Position numbers and translations under genes: made by a program. Positions 57,519 through 64,000 of a DNA stretch of 64,000 nt are shown here, piece by piece; the stretch's first letter is position 1, and each line of letters opens with the position of its first letter. Source of the DNA: Oscarella lobularis. Taxonomy: Eukaryota > Porifera > Homoscleromorpha > Homosclerophorida > Oscarellidae. The stretch lies in contig NC_089189.1 in assembly GCF_947507565.1 (NCBI RefSeq), positions 1,240,001 through 1,304,000 on the forward strand. Direction: 5' to 3'. Under the pieces are notes generated by a model. That model saw only the letters and a list, made by a program, of their open reading frames with translations, made no database searches and was not told the DNA's origin.

Positions 57519-58956
57519 CTGTAGGGCCTACAAATGAGATCAACCACAAATGAGATCACTACGTCATGATGACGTAGTGATTCGTCACAGTGACATCACG
57601 AGCTCCATGATGCTATTCTATGCCAGAGAGGTCAAATGCGTTTCACATGTAGTAGAATTCTAACCTGTGCCATCTTTCAGCGGAGCGCAACAGAAAAAGC
57701 GTGTGATCTCTTTTGTGGTTGATCAACTGTGGCGCCCACAAATGAGATCAGCACCAATTATGATTCAGTTTGATTGCTGCAAGTTCGCAGTAGGTCGCAA
57801 GTACTAAAAGCGTGTGATCTCTTTTGTGGTTGATCTACTATAGCATCCACAAATGAGATCAGCAACAATAATGATTAAGTTTGATTGCCGCACGTTCGCA
57901 GTAGGTCGCAACAGAAAAAGCGTGTGATCTCTTTTGTGGTTGATCTACTATGGCACCCACAAATGAGATCATCAGTTTAATGGAGGTTAGTATTGTTGAA
58001 CAGGTACGTGTTATTGCCCATCCACAACCTCTGTCACCGCAAAACAAGCAGTGTATCTTTAATTTGTTCTTATCATTAAAGCATAGACATGCAACTGCGG
58101 GACTCCGCCAACGGGCAGATCGCCAACGGGCAGATCAAAAAATGGAGTAGTAGCCTTACAGCAGAGCCAAGAAGACTCTAACGCTTTTATGACATGTTTT
58201 AGCCTAATTGCCATCACAAACCCACGTCAATCTCTCTTATTCCGATGGGGCGTCTCCGTCCAGTATTTTCCTGGCATTGTTTCCAGCAACTGGTCCATCT
58301 CGCGTTTCAGAGACTTCATATTTTCTTTCATGTATTCCATGTCTACGTAGACTAGCCACGCGACATCTCGATGGCAATTAGGCTAAAACATGTCATAAAA
58401 GCGTTAGAGTCTTCTTGGCTCTGCTGTAAGGCTACTACTCCATTTTTTGATCTGCCTGTTGGCGATCTGCCCGTTGGCGGAGTCCCGCAGTTGCATGTCT
58501 ATGCTTTAATGATAAGAACAAATTAAAGATACACCGCTTGTTTTGCGGTGACAGAAGTTGTGGATGGGCAATAACACGTACCTGTTCAACAATACTAACC
58601 TCCATTAAACTGATGATCTCATTTGTGGGTGCCATAGTAGATCAACCACAAAAGAGATCACACGCTTTTAGTACTTGCGACCTACTGATAACTTGCAGCA
58701 ATCAAACTGAATCATAATTGGTGCTGATCTCATTTGTGGGCGCCACAGTTGATCAATCACAAAAGAGATCACACGCTTTTTCTGTTGCGCTCCGCTGAAA
58801 GATGGCACAGGTTAGAATTCTACTACATGTGAAACGCATTTGACCTCTCTGGCATAGAATAGTATCATGGAGCTCGTGATGTCACTGTGACGAATCACTA
58901 CGTCATCATGACGTAGTGATCTCATTTGTGGTTGATCTCATTTGTAGGCCCTACAG
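57519..58956. mobile_element. Foldback (long inverted repeat) DNA element, 1,438 bp
   Basis: The left arm 57519-58214 and right arm 58371-58956 are reverse complements with a few differences, around a 156-bp loop. Termini read CTGTAGGGCCTACAAATGAG inward at both ends, flanked by the 3-bp direct repeat ACG (57516-57518 and 58957-58959) as a target-site duplication. Arms contain internal repeats of about 110 bp with the paired motifs GATCTCTTTTGTGGTTGATC and CCACAAATGAGATCA: three units on the left and two on the right, which explains the 110-bp difference in arm length. A palindrome CACTACGTCAT-G-ATGACGTAGTG sits near each tip. There is no transposase frame, so it is non-autonomous. Superfamily undecided. 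Confidence 0.85.
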
Positions 58957-58959
58957 ACG

Positions 58960-59737
58960 CATTTGCATTGAATTTGGCGCCTGGCGTCTGAGTGAGCCCC
59001 GCTTGGCCTCCATAGCATCCGTTCCATTTGTGCGACGACACTTAAGGCAATGGTGACTCCTGAAGATTGAAAGAGCGAGAAAAGCGACGGAAGACGAAGC
59101 GAAAGACGAAAGGTTGCAGTAGCGTACGCTACGTCAATAACAGTGACACCTAATAAAGAGTTTTAGATAAAAATGAAGGTATGGTTACAGAGAAAAAATT
59201 CGTCACTCACTCACCCACTGACTTCGCATATGGGAAGGGAAAGGGAGAGTAAAGGGGCATGATACGCCTTATATATATTTAAACTATTCACCTTCTCTTA
59301 TCATTAGAAGGATGCCACGGAACATGGGCCTCTCTAGTAAACTGATTATTTATGCATGCATTTACTTCTGCAGATTGCTGTGACGTTTCATGCAGACGAT
59401 TATTTCTATTTGTAAAATCTGGCCACCACTATATATAAGCTTTATGCCGATAAAGCTTACGGCCATAATCTCTACATGACGACCGCTAGAATGGTGTCTC
59501 TATTTGAGAAAAGTGAACACTTTATAAGACTTCTTCTAGTTATTGTTATCTTTTTTCTATTCTATCTGTTGAGTGAATAAATTGGCCTGGTGTACGTCAT
59601 CTTGTAAGAACTGCGCTCTTCCCACTTTGACAATCAACTCAGCAAATCAGACTTGACAATATCAGCAAGGAATCAATCAATTAATGATTCGGCATAGGAT
59701 AAATGTCGTAGTTTCATGCGCATGTCTGTTTCTCCAG
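58960..59737. other. Spacer with a relic of the myristoylated-family 3' end
   Basis: 59517-59705 (ACTTCTTCTAGTTATTGTTAT .. GTGAATAAA .. AATATCAGCAAGGAAT) matches the 3' flank of the gene at 46704 (47400-47555). The coding part is absent. 58960-59516 shows nothing recognisable. Confidence 0.55.
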
Positions 59738-59958
59738 TGACGTCACAAATGGTACGCCAAAATTCATCAACGCGTGTGCTAAACCTGAAAACTGCATCCA
59801 CCTATTTTTGTACGTGGTTTTGTGCTGTGTAAAGCCGCATAAAAGATCGCGAGAAAGGTGATGTGCGTATCAGCGCATGACCGCGACCATTTGTGATGAC
59901 ATAAACCATTGTGACCCATTCATTATACCACTGTCGCTAAGAGACACGCACTGCTATC
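59738..59958 (+). promoter_or_regulatory. Promoter module of copy E, with a longer spacer
   Basis: TGACGTCA at 59738-59745 and TGTCGCTAAGAGACA at 59932-59946, but 214 bp from CRE to ATG instead of 98-112; an insertion containing GCATAAAAGATCG separates them. The CAGCGCATGA block is retained. Confidence 0.6.
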
Positions 59959-61148
59959 ATGGATTTCTTTTCCTATTTCACTAACGCCTTCTGGCAATTT
60001 TTCACTTGCGGTACGCGGCGCAGAAGAGGCGAAACTAACGACGATAAGGAGGACGCTCCTTACCACGCGCCACATGCACCGGCACCAGAAAACGCGCGAC
60101 CGTCATGTGCCCCAGCGTCGCGACGTGACTCCGCCATGGAGCTCGAGCCACAGTCAGAAATGATACCGCGCTCGAATGATCCGGTTGCCGCCGATCCCTC
60201 TATCGTTTCAGCCGAGGTAACAATATTCGTTGGTCAAACAATCTGTATCAATAAGAGATTGCACAATTTAGACAATTAACGTCAACATCATACACGTAAA
60301 GGAAAAGGGTGGAGATGATGTCGCGTCATCTGAATCTACGACGCCAAACGCTGCCGATGCTGAGATGCCGTCCCAAGAGTCTGTTAGAGAGAGTACGTAA
60401 ATAAATCATGCCTCGATAAACTAATTGCTTCAGGTGCACTTGTTTTCTTCTAGCCTTCGGAAATCGCGACGAGCATCCCTTCCGCTGCCCGCAGAGAGAT
60501 ATCGCGCAGCAACCCATCGAGATAAGAAGAAAAGAGACTAGATTAAGTCTCGAGTCGTCATCGACGGCGGATTCCATACCGCAGCTGGTCGAAGCCTCGA
60601 CGCCGGTCGAGGCTTCGACCAGCAACGCGACGGTGACATCCAGTGACTCCGCGGCTAATAGCCGCGGAGCACAAAAACATTTAAAAAAGATGGAAAAACT
60701 CAAATTAAAATATCGATTAAAGGTGGAAAAAGCCAAGAAAAATTACGAAATGGCGCAACTCATGGCCTATATCGCAGCTGCAAAAATGCGAAAGATAGCT
60801 GCGAAAGGGAAATCTGCCATCGAGAAGCATATAAGAAAAGCGGCCGAAGCGAAAAAGATAAAAAAGCGAGGCGCCGGCAAACCATTGGCAAGAGAATCGA
60901 GAAATCTCCAGGTGCATATATCTAAAGTAGACAATTATATTAGATGCTTAACTGCTCCGCTTTGCAGACCAATTTGCAGACCAATGACTCCGGATTAAAA
61001 GTAGAAAGATCTCGGTCCGGAGACCAATCCGTCAAACCCGCTCGGAACGCTGCCGAAAATCCCGCGAGAATGGGGCATATTCCACCTCCGTCGTGGCCAA
61101 AGATCAGTAGACGAAAGCGGTGACTTGGAAGTAACCGAACTAGATTAA
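59959..61148 (+). CDS. Lysine-rich coiled-coil family protein, copy E (divergent)
   Basis: Start MDFFSYFTNAFWQFFTCG. Exon 1 ends at 60216; exon 2 is about 60283-60390, exon 3 about 60454-60911, exon 4 from about 60980. Exon 3 keeps HPFRCPQRDI, ETRLSLESSSTADSIPQLVE, the doubled VEAST motif and the basic coil (MEKLKLKYRLKVEKAKKNYEM). The most diverged full-length copy. In exon 4 a deletion after RSRSGD shifts the frame, so the predicted product ends KISRRKR near 61121 instead of the family signature, which is still present in the next frame (LPKIPREWGIFHLRRGQRS, stop at 61148). Whether this shift matters is unknown. Confidence 0.62.
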
Positions 61149-61426
61149 AACAGGACGTCCATAAGTAGTACTGTAATGCGTAATTTGTGTGTATTCGTGA
61201 CTACTCGTGCCATACCTGCATATACCTGTATTGTTGACGTGATGATATACTAATAAACGATAATTATTCACATAAAAGGACTTCAAAGTGTACATAACCT
61301 AGCCACTTACATCCTGGCAAAGGGGAGCAAATAAAAAATACGTACAAAGAGCTACCGGTAGGGGTGCGGTATGAGATGAAAAATAAAGCATGAATACAAA
61401 AGTAGATAAAAATCGGGAATCCTAAA

Positions 61427-64000
61427 CTAATAATAACCGAATACCTTTTCCGCTGTGCTCTTGAGACCAACCGCCACGAGAGACTTGCAAAGATCTTCGA
61501 CTGACGCATCTTTGCCTTGTCTTTCTTTCCACGTAGACAGCATTTGATATGCCTGCTCTTTCACGTCTCCCCTAGCATTCTCCGAGATCATATCAATTGT
61601 ATCTCCGACGTCGAGATACCGAGCGACGAATTTCCATTGACCGAGGATTCGCTGCGATATATCGACGAGTTCTTTGCCTGTCGGAACTCGGCAAAGATCA
61701 ATCTCTGCATTGAGAAAGCGCAGTCGTATTCGAAGGTATAGAGTAAGTTAGACGAATCATTAGTAATGTACCTTGTGGACTCGGAGACATCGTCGAGGAA
61801 CATTCTAAAACAACCGGTATAAGGTAACAGAAAAAATAAGAGAGCATGCATGCGTCTTCTCACTTTCGTCCACTGAAGACGCCGAAGAGCATGAACTCTA
61901 AAAAACAAACATTTAGCAAGAACAATACTAACCAGACCAAGTCCTACGTGAAGCGCAGCATATTCTTTCAATGAGAAGATACAGTTCGTTTTCACGTCGT
62001 CCGTCAAATGGATTTCCAGCCAGAGCTCCCCTGCATCATCGGCGGACTTCTTCAGCACAAAACTGCGCGTTAAGAACTTCGATGAATGTCTCTTCGCCTG
62101 CACGAGCTCTTCCTTCTCAATGGAGATCGCGGCGGGAGAAACGAGTTCCCAGCCGTCGCTGACCTTTGCAACGTCAAGTGTAAATCTACCTCGCTTTGGA
62201 AAATAGATAGTCGCGTTGCCATTGAGAAGCACGGGCATGCCTCTGTGGCATCTTTCGACGAAGTCGACGTGACTCGGTCGAGAAGAGGTGAAGAAAATAT
62301 CGATCGCAGCTGTTGCTTGGGATCGAAGCGCTTCTCCTTTGGCCCACCTACCGTAGGCGAGCGTGCGATAGCAGTGCCCCACGCAGCCAAGGAGGCAGGC
62401 GAAGAACTTGCAAAAATGATTTGTATTGACATCGAGAGAGGATCGATGAAGTACGGCCGTCATATCGCCGTAGACACTAGACGTAGAGACTTCCACGGGC
62501 GAGGGAATAAACGAGCCCGCACGTCGCTCTTCGTATAAAAGAAAAGCATTTACCTCTTCAGACAGTAACACGTGTTCCATGTCGAAACGCAGTTCGACTT
62601 CTTTTGCAAAGTGCTCGCCGCAAGGATGTAGGACGACGAGGTCGGTTATGTGACTCTCATCGACACCTTCCGATGCCTCTGGTTGATACTCATACCAAGT
62701 GAAACTAATCCGTACGGCTTTGCCCACGACTGCATCCGGAGGAACAGTCAAGGAAAATGAGTCGCACTTGAGTTTGCTTCCCGATGCACCTACCGTGTCT
62801 TCTAGCGTTCGCCTTTTTACAAACTTCAACAACATTCCTCTATATCGAAGAAAGAGGCTAGCATCAGGATCTTTACATTGACTCAAGGAAGCCTATGTAG
62901 AAAAAAATTATCACCCCCAAGAAATCAACACGATTGAAGCAGGACCTTTGCGTCAGGTGCTGGGGCTACTGCTTTTCTTGGGCTCGGAGGAAAATCATAA
63001 AAGGCTGTTTCAAACGCAGCTGAATCCAAAATAGCTCCAACGTTTACTGGTAACTGTCCTCTGTCAGACGTCACGTGGAGAAACACGGTAAAGCAATCAC
63101 CACCACCCATCTGATTTAGAAGTTGCGTGATCAACTTTCGACGTCCGTACGCTTGGCATGTAGCATACTCTTCAGAGATTTCCTTTTTCTCTAATTCCTC
63201 AACAAATCTCAGAAGTGAGATATACCTTTTGTACTCCTTAGCGCTAATTAGTCCAACTTCACGTAATGCAATGAATGTCAGCTTCGATAACTTCCATGAG
63301 GCCACCAGTTGTGAAAGAAATGGCTCGCGAATTAGCCATCGGGCATGATCCACTGGCTCGCTTCTAGTGAAAAGAAAATTAATGAATTTTCTCCCCAAAA
63401 TAAGCGTAAATACCTCTCGTCTTTCTCGAGCTTCTCTAGCATATTAATGACAATAGATAGATTGGGTTCTCGGCCTTCAACATTTAGAAACCGGTTCAGC
63501 AATCGCGGTACCTTCCGTGGAAGAATGTTGATGAGCAGCTTTCGACACCGTTCGTAATGGGAAAGAGCGTGAAGCAATTCGTACTCTTGCTCGCTGAGAA
63601 GCTGGCAGGCACGAAGACGACCCACATGAGGACGCCAAACTTCGACTACGTCCGATAGAAGCGATTCAACAAAAGACTCCCATCGAGGATGGATCGGTTC
63701 TTCGCGATCGGCGCGTGCTTCACTCGTTCGATCAGTGGAACTTTCGAGAATTCCAAAGGGAACCTTTCGCTTTTCTGTTCTTTGGAGAACTCTGTGAAAT
63801 CTTTCGTACGTTCCTACTCCTTTCCACGGCAGAATTTTGAGTAGGAGTGATGCGCATTGCTCGCGTCGAGGAAGATGCAGCAGCAAATCGCGCTCGCCGT
63901 TGTCGACAAGATGCGCAGCATAAAGTTCGTCAATGTTAGGAGCCCAAACGTCGACTAGTGTCGAAAGACGAGGCAGAACGTCGGTTTTCCACTGGGCATC
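61427..64000 (-). CDS. Multi-CARD, ZU5-UPA-DEATH protein, 3' part (5' end beyond the right edge)
   Basis: Minus-strand exons: 64000-about 63412, about 63364-62946, 62892-61948, 61897-61864, 61804-61772, 61704-61427; the junctions I could check join in phase. The first exon carries two helical, CARD-like repeats (WAPNIDELYAAHLV .. EQCASLLLKILP; WRPHVGRLRACQLLSEQEYELL .. RCRKLLINILP), the second a third (LTFIALREVGLISAKEYKRY .. RRKLITQLLNQMGGGDCF). The large exon holds ZU5 (CDSFSLTVPPDAVVGKAVRISF) and UPA (VNAFLLYEERRAG, NHFCKFFACLLG). The last exon is a death domain (VDISQRILGQWKFVARYLDVGD, AYQMLSTWKERQG, LCKSLVAVGL), stop at 61427. ZU5-UPA-DD is the PIDD/UNC5 module; CARDs imply caspase or NF-kB adaptor signalling. 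No LRR or TM is visible in this part. Confidence 0.8.

Noticed and set aside
57690-57960. Regularly spaced repeats resembling a CRISPR-like array
   Set aside because: Units are about 110 bp, lie inside the arms of an inverted-repeat element and appear in reverse complement on the other arm; spacers are not unique. It is transposon substructure in a eukaryotic genome.

Overview
This is a eukaryotic, metazoan genome window. Genes are split by short GT-AG introns (mostly about 50-100 bp), several have TATA boxes and AATAAA poly(A) signals, and the protein content is animal: receptor and cytoplasmic tyrosine kinases, RIPK-like and TKL kinases, Kelch-EGF receptors, Ig-like ectodomains, LamG, beta/gamma-crystallin, and a CARD-ZU5-UPA-DEATH protein. 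The mixture of TKL receptors and tandemly duplicated, rapidly decaying families suggests an early-branching animal. A sponge, perhaps a homoscleromorph, is my best guess, but this is inference from gene content only.

Layout. 0-10 kb: the end of a Kelch gene (minus), then a two-kinase gene (minus; RIPK-like domain followed by a tyrosine kinase domain), a small secreted protein (plus), and a truncated second copy of the RIPK-like part, set in a mosaic of shuffled duplicated blocks. 11-17.5 kb: a duplicated pair of genes, a secreted LamG-fold protein and a gamma-glutamyltranspeptidase, with copies at different stages of decay. 17.9-28.6 kb: two large Kelch-EGF-TM-TKL receptor genes on the plus strand, with another LamG relic between them. 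29.5-50 kb and 60-61 kb: an expanded, unrecognised family of lysine-rich coiled-coil proteins (five full-length-type copies, three 5'-truncated relics) sharing a CRE-containing promoter and an exon packed with dyad-symmetric stems. Interspersed are an SLC18B1-like MFS transporter and a small family with N-terminal myristoylation-like motifs and a possible death-fold C-terminus. 50.6-53.9 kb: a decayed receptor tyrosine kinase and a secreted two-Ig protein. 55-57.5 kb: a secreted, possibly beta-trefoil (FGF-like) protein and a crystallin-domain gene. 57.5-59 kb: a 1.4 kb foldback element inserted right behind the crystallin poly(A) signal. 61.4-64 kb: the 3' part of a multi-CARD ZU5-UPA-DEATH gene (minus).

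Working picture: a signalling and innate-immunity-like neighbourhood (kinases, Ig domains, lectin-like jellyroll, death-fold adaptors) shaped by tandem duplication and pseudogenisation. Many otherwise conserved reading frames carry single-base frameshifts, several next to homopolymers; real decay and assembly error cannot be separated from sequence alone. All functions are assigned by reading motifs by eye, without database searches.
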